Assembly: GCF_041261445.1 (NCBI RefSeq)
Contig: NZ_JBGCCU010000016.1
Span: 1 to 64,000, forward strand
Length of the DNA: 64,000 nt
DNA from: Catenulispora sp. EB89
Lineage (GTDB): Bacteria > Actinomycetota > Actinomycetes > Streptomycetales > Catenulisporaceae
Reading direction: 5' to 3'
The position numbers and the translations under genes are program-made. A model generated the notes under the pieces. That model saw only the letters and a program-made list of their open reading frames with translations, was not told the DNA's origin and ran no database searches. Positions 56,579 to 63,372 of the stretch are shown here, piece by piece (the first letter of the stretch is position 1; each line of letters begins with the position of its first letter).

Positions 56579-56618
56579 GACAGTACCGATCGGTATCGCG
56601 ACAGTACAAGTCTGTATC
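56579..56618. promoter_or_regulatory. Two direct copies of a TetR-type operator
   Basis: GACAGTAC-N6-GTATC occurs at 56579-56597 and 56600-56618 with the same 6-nt spacer length, 21 bp (two helical turns) apart. The first copy has the dyad ACCGATCGGT at its centre. The pair fills the gap between the MFS and TetR genes, so the adjacent TetR probably represses both. Confidence 0.7.
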
Positions 56619-56641
56619 CTGAGGGCGAGGAGGTGCGATCG

Positions 56642-57235
56642 ATGGCCAAAGGGGTGCTGCCGAACCCGTCCGCGACCCGCGCACGGATTCTGGAGACTGC
56701 GACGTCCCTGTTCTACGAACGCGGCGTGCACGCGGTCGGCGTCAACGAGATCGCGGCCGCCGCGGGCGCCTCGAAGCTGAGCCTGTACCGCTACTTCCCC
56801 TCGAAGGCAGAGCTGGTCCGGGCGATGCTCAGCGAGCACAGCGACCGCATCCACGCCTGGCTCGACCGCAAGACGGCGACCGCGACGGCGACGACGCCCG
56901 GGCCCGAGCGCGTCCTGGCCGTGTTCGACGTCCTCACCGAGTGGTTCGCGCAGCCCGGCTACCACGGATGCGCGATCGTCAACGGCGTCACCGACACCCG
57001 CGCCGACCCCGAAGTGGCGGCGATAGCGCGCACGCACCTCCACCGGTATCGAGGCCTGCTCGAAGACCGCCTTTCGAGCCTGAACGTCGAGGACCCCGCA
57101 TCGCTGGCCCGGCGCCTCCTCCTGCTGATCGAGGGCGCGAGCGTCGTGGTCACGATCGAGGGAAACACCGACGCCGGCGCCGACGCCCGAGCCGCCGCGG
57201 CGACGCTACTGGCAGCGGCAACAGCACCGGCGTGA
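56642..57235 (+). CDS. TetR-family transcriptional regulator
   Basis: A 197-residue regulator. N-terminal helix-turn-helix ILETATSLFYERGVHAVGVNEIAAAAGASKLSLYRYFPSKAELVRAML (about 15-62), and a TetR_C ligand domain with WFAQPGYHGCAIVN. ATG 56642 follows GGAGGT. It is divergent from the MFS gene, and the double operator lies between them: a TetR-efflux pair. Confidence 0.92.
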   Translation: MAKGVLPNPSATRARILETATSLFYERGVHAVGVNEIAAAAGASKLSLYRYFPSKAELVRAMLSEHSDRIHAWLDRKTATATATTPGPERVLAVFDVLTEWFAQPGYHGCAIVNGVTDTRADPEVAAIARTHLHRYRGLLEDRLSSLNVEDPASLARRLLLLIEGASVVVTIEGNTDAGADARAAAATLLAAATAPA

Positions 57236-57338
57236 ACGTCGAGCAAGGCCCGGCAGTCGGCGCAGATGCGGCTATCGAAACGTACTTCAACGCGCCTGGC
57301 CGGGCCCGCCACCTAAGCTCGGCGTTCACCGCGCCGGT

Positions 57339-57923
57339 CTACGTCCGGCGCAGGTCCCGCAGCCCGCGCTCCACGGTCTCGGGGCTGATGTCGCCGAGCA
57401 GCAGGTGCCCGAAGATGAACCCCGGCGTCAGCGCGAACAGCACCACGCCGACCGCCTCGACGTCGGCATCCGCCGCGAGGCGCCCGGCGGCGTGTTCGCG
57501 GCGCGCGATCTCGGTCCAGAAGTCGCGCATGCGCCGCAGGTTGGCGGTGACGACGGGGACCAGCGCCGGGTTGTGGGTCGCCTCGGCCCAGACCTGCGGG
57601 GCCACCGAGCCGGGGCCGGCGGCCAGTTCCTGGATCTCGACCACGAAGCGGCGCGTCACGTCCTCCAGGGTCGGGGTCGGCTCCTCCACCAGGACCGCGT
57701 CGAAGAAGGGGACGATCATCCGGACCGCGCGCTCGGACATCGCGACGATGATCTCGTCCTTGCTCCGGAAGTAGCTGTACACGGCCCCGGCGGACAGGCC
57801 GGCCTCGGCGAAGACGTCGTTCATCGACGTGGCGTGGAAGCCCTTGCGCGCGAAGCAGCGCTGCGCGGCGGACAGGATCTGCTCGCGGCGGGCGGCGGCG
57901 TGTTCTTCGGAGACCTTGGGCAC
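57339..57923 (-). CDS. TetR-family transcriptional regulator
   Basis: A 194-residue regulator. Helix-turn-helix about 10-58 (ILSAAQRCFARKGFHATSMNDVFAEAGLSAGAVYSYFRSKDEIIVAM), variable ligand domain after. Start GTG 57923. It is divergent from the membrane protein gene at 58031, with matching ACGAGCGTTC-type sites on both sides of the gap, so it likely represses that gene and itself. The 57236-57338 gap to the convergent TetR holds no gene. Confidence 0.92.
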   Translation of the reverse strand: MPKVSEEHAAARREQILSAAQRCFARKGFHATSMNDVFAEAGLSAGAVYSYFRSKDEIIVAMSERAVRMIVPFFDAVLVEEPTPTLEDVTRRFVVEIQELAAGPGSVAPQVWAEATHNPALVPVVTANLRRMRDFWTEIARREHAAGRLAADADVEAVGVVLFALTPGFIFGHLLLGDISPETVERGLRDLRRT

Positions 57924-57939
57924 ACCGACAACCTAAAAC

Positions 57940-58012
57940 GAACGCTCGTTCTTGACAACGCGGAGCCGCGCGGACCACCATGGGAGCCGTCGCTAAAACA
58001 AAACGAGCGTTC
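57940..58012. promoter_or_regulatory. Two operator-like sites between TetR and membrane protein genes
   Basis: GAACGCTCGTTC (57940-57951; dyad GAACG-CT-CGTTC) lies 16 nt from the TetR start. ACGAGCGTTC (58003-58012), the same word in reverse complement, lies 18 nt before the membrane protein ATG and just before its AGGAGG ribosome site. Each is well placed to block one of the divergent genes. Confidence 0.65.
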
Positions 58013-58030
58013 TTTTTAGGAGGCCGGCCG

Positions 58031-59113
58031 ATGAGGCACCTCACCCGTCCCACCGGGGTCGCCCTGGCGGCGATCGGCATCCAGGCGCTGATGGTGTTCG
58101 CGTTCACCGCGCCGACCGTCCACAGCGCGCCGCACAAGGTGCCGCTGGCGGTGAGCGCCCCCGCCCCGGCACGCGCGGCGATCGAGCAGCGCCTGGCGAC
58201 GGCAGCGCCGGGGGCCTTCGCGGTGCGCGAGGTGGCGGACGAGAGCGCGGCGCGCGCCGCCCTGACCGACCGGGAGGCGTACGGGGCGGTGGTGGTGACG
58301 GATCAGGGCCCGCACATGCTGATCGCGTCGGCGGCCAGCCCCACGGTCGCGACGCTGCTCACCGAGGTCGGCTCGCATTTGGCACCGGCCGACGCCGCAG
58401 CCCCCGCCGGCACCGCCGCCCCCGCGGCCTCAGTGACCGACGTGGTCCCGGCCTCGGCGGCGGACCCGCACGGCGCGGCGTTCACCTCGATGGTGCTGCC
58501 GATGGTGATGTCCTCGCTGATCGGCGGAGTGCTGCTGACGATCAAACTGCCGCATCTGCGCGAGCGCGCGCTGGGAGTGCTGCTGTTCGCGCTCGGCGGC
58601 GGGGCGTCCGTGGCCCTGATCGCGGGCCACGCGCTGGCGTTCCTGCCCGGCTCGTACCTCGCGCTGGCGGCTGCGATCGCGGCGCCGATCCTGACGATCA
58701 GCGCGTTCGGCACGGCGACGGCGTCGCTGATCGGCCGCTACGGATTCGCCGTCGCGGGGACGATCATGATGCTGCTGTCCAACCCGCTGTCGGCGGCGTC
58801 GAGCGCACCGGAGCTGCTGCCGACGCCGTGGGGACGGATCGGGCAGGACCTGCCGGCCGGGGCCGCCGCCACGCTGATCCGCTCGGTGGCCTTCTTCCAG
58901 GGGCACGGCGGGACGCACGCCGAGGTGGTTCTGGGGGTGTGGGCCTCAGCCGCGGCACTGATGCTGACGGCTGCAGGGCTTCGGGCCCAGCTGCGGACCG
59001 GGAAGAAGGCCGGGGGCGCTCATGCTGCGCACGGCGTGCACGGCGCACATGGCGGTCACGTGCAAAGCGGGCACCTTGACGAGCACGCGCCGACGCAGGT
59101 CGCAGGGGTGTAG
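58031..59113 (+). CDS. Membrane protein, ABC-2/YhgE-like, His-rich C-terminus
   Basis: A 360-residue membrane protein. One N-terminal segment (about 12-30), an extracytoplasmic domain (about 35-150) and five to six further segments (about 155-320), the layout of YhgE/Pip-type and ABC-2 permease-like proteins. No ATPase is adjacent. The C-terminal 35 residues are rich in His and Gly (GGAHAAHGVHGAHGGHVQSG followed by HLDEH), possibly metal-binding. ATG 58031 has AGGAGG upstream. Regulated, by position and operators, by the divergent TetR. Transport role is inferred. Confidence 0.78.
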   Translation: MRHLTRPTGVALAAIGIQALMVFAFTAPTVHSAPHKVPLAVSAPAPARAAIEQRLATAAPGAFAVREVADESAARAALTDREAYGAVVVTDQGPHMLIASAASPTVATLLTEVGSHLAPADAAAPAGTAAPAASVTDVVPASAADPHGAAFTSMVLPMVMSSLIGGVLLTIKLPHLRERALGVLLFALGGGASVALIAGHALAFLPGSYLALAAAIAAPILTISAFGTATASLIGRYGFAVAGTIMMLLSNPLSAASSAPELLPTPWGRIGQDLPAGAAATLIRSVAFFQGHGGTHAEVVLGVWASAAALMLTAAGLRAQLRTGKKAGGAHAAHGVHGAHGGHVQSGHLDEHAPTQVAGV

Positions 59114-59122
59114 CGCGGCCGC

Positions 59123-59150
59123 GGCGGTGGCGCCGATGAGCGCCGCCGCC
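59123..59150. terminator. Bidirectional stem-loop between convergent genes
   Basis: Arms GGCGGTGGCGC (59123-59133) and GCGCCGCCGCC (59140-59150) with a 6-nt loop; 10 of 11 pairs are standard and the remaining one is T opposite G on the plus strand. It sits between the membrane protein stop and the lipoprotein stop and can serve both. Confidence 0.6.
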
Positions 59151-59188
59151 AACAGTTCGCCTCGGGCGTCCCCGTACTTAGTTCCTGC

Positions 59189-59962
59189 CTAGATCTTGCC
59201 CAGCACCGTCTTCGCCAGCGTGGTCAGCGCATCGGCGACCGGCTGCGACGGCATGGCGGGCTCGGCGCCGAAGTGGCCGTCCTTGATGGCGATGTTGATG
59301 TCGATCGTGGTCGTTCCCTTGCGCACGTAGATGTTGTAGATGTCGCTGCCGATCCCGTACAGGTACGCCTCGTCACCGAGGCCTGAGACGGGCTCGGTCT
59401 TCTGGCCGTTCAGGACCTGCTTCATGATGTCCGAGCCCGCGATCTGGACGACGACGTCGTGCGGGCTGTTGTCGGTCGCGCCGTAGCTGCACGTGCCACC
59501 CCCGCCCTGCAGCGGCACCAGGCCGCCGGGCTTGACCGGCTCGCCGAGGGCCGCCGTGGCCTGGTCCTGGGTGATCAGGGAGCAGGCGTTCGGGAACTTG
59601 CCGTCGCCGGCGCCGCCGTCAGGAGCGGGAGCGGAGGTGGACGCGCCGTCGCCGGCCGCGGAGGTGCTGGCGTCGTCGCCGGCGGGCGCGGAGCTGCTGG
59701 TGCCATCACCGGCGGGCACCGAGGCGCTGGCGTCGTCGCCCGCGTCCGTCGAACTGCTGGATCCGTCCCCCGCAGCGGCCGAGGTGGTGGCCCCGACGCC
59801 GGCAGTGCCGGAGGTCGGCGTACCGACCGCCGTCGAGGTCGCGCTCTGGCCCGATGCGCCCAAAGCCCCGGTGGCCGACGACGAGCAGCCCGTCATCGTG
59901 AGCGGCACGGCGGCCGCCACAGCGGCCAGCACGATCCTGTGGCGAACAGTCGCAGTAGTCAT
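59189..59962 (-). CDS. DUF3558-like lipoprotein
   Basis: A 257-residue lipoprotein. Lipobox TMTGC (Cys about residue 26). A long Ser/Ala/Gly/Asp tether (about 27-120) is made of near-repeats such as AGDGTSSSAPAGDDAS. The globular domain (about 122-257) starts FPNACSLITQDQATAALGEPV and has GGGTCSYG, the two-cysteine pattern of DUF3558-type extracellular proteins. Function unknown. ATG 59962 follows GGGGGAGAG; an upstream in-frame start is not preferred. The 14-mer TTCGCGGATACGCG lies 63 nt upstream, shared with the lipoprotein at 48105. Confidence 0.85.
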   Translation of the reverse strand: MTTATVRHRIVLAAVAAAVPLTMTGCSSSATGALGASGQSATSTAVGTPTSGTAGVGATTSAAAGDGSSSSTDAGDDASASVPAGDGTSSSAPAGDDASTSAAGDGASTSAPAPDGGAGDGKFPNACSLITQDQATAALGEPVKPGGLVPLQGGGGTCSYGATDNSPHDVVVQIAGSDIMKQVLNGQKTEPVSGLGDEAYLYGIGSDIYNIYVRKGTTTIDINIAIKDGHFGAEPAMPSQPVADALTTLAKTVLGKI

Positions 59963-60025
59963 CTCTCCCCCTTCGATGCAGCCCGCGATCACGGACTACA
60001 TCGAACCTAGGGAACGGCTACTGAA

Positions 60026-60039
60026 CGCGTATCCGCGAA
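60026..60039 (-). promoter_or_regulatory. TTCGCGGATACGCG motif upstream of the DUF3558-like lipoprotein
   Basis: The same 14-mer, same orientation and nearly the same distance (63 nt against 61 nt) as before the lipoprotein at 48105. The gap 59963-60068 otherwise holds nothing I can name. Confidence 0.5.
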
Positions 60040-60068
60040 CCTACCTGTGTTTGACCGCCAGCATGATG

Positions 60069-61079
60069 TCAGTCTGTGGAGTGCCGAACGCGCACGACCA
60101 GCTTGCCGGTGGCCCGATCGTGCTCCATGTCGTCATGCGCCTGCCGCACCTGCTCCAGCCCCTCGTAGACCCGATCCACCGGAAACGCCAGCGTCCCGGC
60201 CGAAACCGCGTCAAGGATCTCCTGGAACACGTCCTGAGGCAGATCCGCCGCATCGCCGAAGTACCCCGCGAGCCGCACGCCCCTCGGCAGGTACTCGTTC
60301 GGGGAGAAGTCCCGCACCGTGTACTGATTCGACAGGCTGCCGCTGAAGCACGCCGTACCGTGCACCCGCACCGCGCGCAGCGTGTCCGGCAGCGTCGGCG
60401 TGCCGACCAGGTCCAGCGCGCCGTCGACGCCGTCGGGATACAGCTCGCGCACGGCCGCGGCGACCTCGCCGTCGTCGAGCAGCGGATGGTCGACGCCGCG
60501 CTCCTTCAGGAACGCCAGCCGGTCGGCCCGCCGGGTCGTGGCCAGCACCGTGCAGCCACGCCAGCCGGCCAACGCCGCGGCGGCCAGGCCGACCGAAGAC
60601 GTTCCGCCACGGATCAGCACGGTCTGACCGGCCTTGATGTCCAGGCCGACGGTCAACGACCCGTAAGCGGTCTGCACCATCTCCGGCAGCGCACCCAACA
60701 CCTCCCACGGCAGGTCGGTGTCGACCGGGATCACCTGGGACAGCGGGACCGAGGTGTACTCGGCGTATCCGCCGTCGTAGGTACGACCCATGTCCCCCAT
60801 CATCGCGACGACCTTCTGGCCCGGGACCAGCCCGCTGCCGGCGGGCGCCGCGTCGACGGTACCGACGGCCTCGATGCCCGGAACCCGGGGAAAGCTGACC
60901 CCGACGCTCACCCCCAGCCGCAGCTTCAACTCCGAGCGGTTGAGCCCGAACGCCTCGACGCGGATCCGCACCCAGCCGTCCTTCTCCGGCGGCAGCGGGA
61001 GGGTGGTCAGCTCCAGGTTCTCCACCGGCCCGGGGCCGGAGAGCCGGACAGCGCGCATGGTGGTCGGCGTGGATGTCAT
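60069..61079 (-). CDS. Medium-chain dehydrogenase, quinone-oxidoreductase-like
   Basis: A 336-residue MDR-superfamily protein. N-terminal GroES-like domain with [32 protein letters not shown], then GPG/PG core [13 protein letters not shown], and a Rossmann domain with [22 protein letters not shown] (the SSVG NADPH loop of the zeta-crystallin/quinone reductase branch). The zinc-binding Cys/His set of alcohol dehydrogenases is missing, consistent with zinc-free quinone/enone reductases. ATG 61079. Same strand as, but separated by a terminator from, the cupin-hydrolase fusion. Confidence 0.9.
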   Translation of the reverse strand: MTSTPTTMRAVRLSGPGPVENLELTTLPLPPEKDGWVRIRVEAFGLNRSELKLRLGVSVGVSFPRVPGIEAVGTVDAAPAGSGLVPGQKVVAMMGDMGRTYDGGYAEYTSVPLSQVIPVDTDLPWEVLGALPEMVQTAYGSLTVGLDIKAGQTVLIRGGTSSVGLAAAALAGWRGCTVLATTRRADRLAFLKERGVDHPLLDDGEVAAAVRELYPDGVDGALDLVGTPTLPDTLRAVRVHGTACFSGSLSNQYTVRDFSPNEYLPRGVRLAGYFGDAADLPQDVFQEILDAVSAGTLAFPVDRVYEGLEQVRQAHDDMEHDRATGKLVVRVRHSTD

Positions 61080-61141
61080 GAGCCTGCCTGCTCCCAGGGT
61101 AGGACGACCGGATCAGAGCGATCGACCCGGAAGATCGAATC

Positions 61142-61171
61142 AGTGGCGGTCAACATGCTGTGACCGCCACT
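61142..61171 (-). terminator. Stem-loop terminator after the cupin-hydrolase fusion gene
   Basis: Perfect 11-bp arms AGTGGCGGTCA (61142-61152) and TGACCGCCACT (61161-61171), 8-nt loop, 23 nt past the minus-strand stop. It should end the fusion transcript before the quinone oxidoreductase gene. Confidence 0.8.
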
Positions 61172-61194
61172 TCATTCCCGATACCCCTGCTGAG

Positions 61195-62574
61195 CTACGC
61201 CTCGTCGGGCTTGACCACCGTGTCGACGAAGTCCCCGATGGCGCCGAGCGTCGCGCCGATCTGCTCGATCTGCGGGAAGTGTCCGGCCTCGGCGATCGGT
61301 GCGAAGTGGCCGTTGCCCAGGGCGGTGGCGAAGTCGCGGCCGTAGCCCAGCGGCGCGATGCCGTCCTTCTCGCCCCAGACGACCAGCGCCGGGATGGTGA
61401 TGCGGTGCAGGCGGCGGCGCAGCTTGGGGTCGTGGGTGAAGCCTTCGCCGCCGTAGAGGGCGAGGGCCTTCTGGTTCGCGGCGCCGACGGCCTTCTGCTC
61501 CTCGGTGAACGAGGCGAAGTCGGGGCGCAGGGCCGGGTTGACGAACGACAGCTCACTGATCTGCGGCGGGGCGAGGGTACGGACGTCGGTGACCTGCTCG
61601 TCGCCGAATGCCTTGATACCGACGGCGTTGAGCAGCACCAGCGCGCCTATGCGGTGGTGGTTGTCGCGCAGCGCCATCTCCGAGGCGATCCAGCCGCCGA
61701 TGGAGGAGCCGATGACCATGACGCCGTTCAGGTCGAGCTCGTCGAGCAGGTCCAGGTAGGCGTCGGCGAGGTCGGCGATGGTGTCGAAGCGGTCCGGGCG
61801 CGGCGTGCCGTCGAAGCCGGGGTGGGTCGGCACGATGCCGTAGACGTGCTCGGCCAGCGCGCCGGCCAGGCCCAGCATGGTGCGCGGGCCGGCGCCGCCG
61901 TGCAGGTACAGCACCGCGCTGCCCTCGGTGTTGGTGCCGAACTCGCTGATCGTGAGGCCCATGCCGGTCGCGATGGTGACGGTGCGGGAGGCGGGGCCGG
62001 TGGAAGTCGGGGCGGTCATGGTGGGTGCTCCTTGGGTCAGGGGTGTCCGAGATATCTCGGTGTCGTCGGTAGCTGTGCTGTTGTCGGTGCTGGTGCTGGT
62101 GCTGGTGCGAGTTCCCGCGTCGGCGTATTCGTCCGTCGGTGTCGTCGCATAACGCGGCATCACCTCGGCCGCGGCCTGCTGCATCGAGGCGCCGAGCGCC
62201 ATCGCGTCGCGCACGTCGCCGAAGTAGTGCACGTACAGGTCCGGCGTGAAGGTGTTGATCATGACCAGGGGCTCGTCGCCGGGGTTGGCGAAGGTGTGCG
62301 GGGCGCCCGGCGGCACCATCACCAGCGTCCCGGGCGGCGCCTCGTGGTCGGTGGCGCCGACGGTGAAGACCGCCGTGCCGGAGACGACGTAGAACCCTTC
62401 GTCGTGCTCGGCGTGCCGGTGTTGCGGCGGGCCGGCGCTGTGCGGGGCCAGCCGGATCTCGGCGATGCCGAGGCGGTGGCCGGTCGTGGACCCGTCCTCG
62501 AGGATCGTGATGCGGGCCGGGCCCAGGTCGATGGGTTCGCGGTCGCCGGGGGCGACGACGGACACGGCAGTCAT
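61195..62574 (-). CDS. Cupin and alpha/beta-hydrolase fused in one reading frame, with internal start
   Basis: A 459-residue open frame with two domains. Residues 1-130 form a cupin: RLAPHSAGPPQHRHAEHDEGFYVVSG (metal ligands H-x-H, E) and PPGTLVMVPPGAPHTFANPG. Residues 131 to about 185 are a Thr/Ser/Asp-rich linker (TRTSTSTSTDNS). Residues about 186-459 form an alpha/beta-hydrolase: LYLHGGAGPRT oxyanion block, nucleophile elbow VIGSSIGG (Ser), VVWGEKDGIAP (Asp region), and AGHFPQIEQ (His). An internal ATG at 62019 (274-residue hydrolase) is preceded by a strong AAGGAG, 8 nt away, so the hydrolase may also be made alone. ATG 62574 follows GGGAGAGAGCC. TetR is divergent. Confidence 0.85.
   Translation of the reverse strand: MTAVSVVAPGDREPIDLGPARITILEDGSTTGHRLGIAEIRLAPHSAGPPQHRHAEHDEGFYVVSGTAVFTVGATDHEAPPGTLVMVPPGAPHTFANPGDEPLVMINTFTPDLYVHYFGDVRDAMALGASMQQAAAEVMPRYATTPTDEYADAGTRTSTSTSTDNSTATDDTEISRTPLTQGAPTMTAPTSTGPASRTVTIATGMGLTISEFGTNTEGSAVLYLHGGAGPRTMLGLAGALAEHVYGIVPTHPGFDGTPRPDRFDTIADLADAYLDLLDELDLNGVMVIGSSIGGWIASEMALRDNHHRIGALVLLNAVGIKAFGDEQVTDVRTLAPPQISELSFVNPALRPDFASFTEEQKAVGAANQKALALYGGEGFTHDPKLRRRLHRITIPALVVWGEKDGIAPLGYGRDFATALGNGHFAPIAEAGHFPQIEQIGATLGAIGDFVDTVVKPDEA
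62028..62033 (-). promoter_or_regulatory. Internal ribosome site before the hydrolase domain
   Basis: AAGGAG on the minus strand, 8 nt before ATG 62019, inside the cupin-hydrolase reading frame. Spacing and match are those of a normal gene start, better than many in this window. Confidence 0.6.
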
Positions 62575-62648
62575 GGTGGCTCTCTCCCTTCGTGAGAGTT
62601 TCCTCTCGGGAAGAGAGTACGACCGTCCATAGGCTTCGTGCAAGTGAA

Positions 62649-62663
62649 CTCTTATAATAAGAG
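62649..62663. promoter_or_regulatory. AT-rich palindromic operator containing a TATAAT box
   Basis: CTCTTAT-A-ATAAGAG, a perfect 7-bp dyad with one central base, in a region otherwise very GC-rich. The plus-strand TATAAT (62653-62658) is a perfect -10 box for the TetR gene (ATG 62710). A related CTCTC/GAGAG dyad lies at about 62581-62617 near the fusion gene start. Likely TetR autorepression site controlling both directions. Confidence 0.65.
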
Positions 62664-62709
62664 AGTGCTCAAAGAACGACCCGCCGCTCCCGACTCGGAA
62701 GGCCCCCCC

Positions 62710-63342
62710 ATGACCACCCCGCAGACCACGCGACCACCGCAGACCACCGGCCGCGTCAACCAGAAGCGGCGCACGCACGCGGCCATCGTCGCCGCGGCCG
62801 CCGAGCTGATGCTCACCGGCGGGGAAGTGACGATGCCGAAAGTCGCCAGGGCGGCGCTGGTCGCCGAGGCCACCGCCTACCGCTACTTCCCGGACCTGGC
62901 CAGCCTGTTGTCCGAGGCGATGGCGGATACGCTGCCCGCCCCGGGGGAGGCGCTGGCCGCCGTCGCGGACTCCGCCGATCCGGTCGTGCGTGTGGCGGCG
63001 GTGGCCGAGCACCTGGCCCGGCTGGTCCTGAGGCGGCAGGGCGCGGTCCGCGCGATGATCGCCGCCACGATCGTGCGCCCGGGCAGCGCGTCGACCCGGC
63101 CCGGACTGCGGATCGGCCTCATCGACGAGGCGTTGCGGCCGTACGCGGAGTCGGCGGGCGGCGGCAGGAACGTGAAGGTGAAGGAGACGCTGACTCAGCT
63201 CAAGCGGGACCTGTCGGTCGTGATGGGCGCCGAGGCGTTGTTCTCGCTGATGGATCTCAACGGCCTGACGCCCGAGGAGGCCGTCGCCGGCATCGTCCGG
63301 ACGGCGACCACCCTCACCCGGGCCGCGCTGGTCACCGGATGA
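62710..63342 (+). CDS. TetR-family transcriptional regulator
   Basis: A 210-residue regulator. Helix-turn-helix at about 20-65 (THAAIVAAAAELMLTGGEVTMPKVARAALVAEATAYRYFPDLASLLSEA), ligand domain after. ATG 62710 has GGAAGG upstream; a GTG at 62638 would place the operator inside the gene and is rejected. Divergent from the cupin-hydrolase fusion across a palindromic AT-rich operator, so that gene is the probable target. Confidence 0.9.
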   Translation: MTTPQTTRPPQTTGRVNQKRRTHAAIVAAAAELMLTGGEVTMPKVARAALVAEATAYRYFPDLASLLSEAMADTLPAPGEALAAVADSADPVVRVAAVAEHLARLVLRRQGAVRAMIAATIVRPGSASTRPGLRIGLIDEALRPYAESAGGGRNVKVKETLTQLKRDLSVVMGAEALFSLMDLNGLTPEEAVAGIVRTATTLTRAALVTG

Positions 63343-63372
63343 CCCCGCTCACCCGGTAGCCGCGGCGCACGT

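Noticed and set aside
62638-62709. Upstream GTG start for the last TetR gene
   Set aside because: It would put the palindromic operator and the TATAAT box inside the coding sequence; ATG 62710 has a ribosome site and fits the family.
62923-62932. Another GCGGATACGC match
   Set aside because: It lies inside the TetR coding sequence, not upstream of a gene, so it was not counted with the lipoprotein motifs; it also shows the short core can occur by chance.
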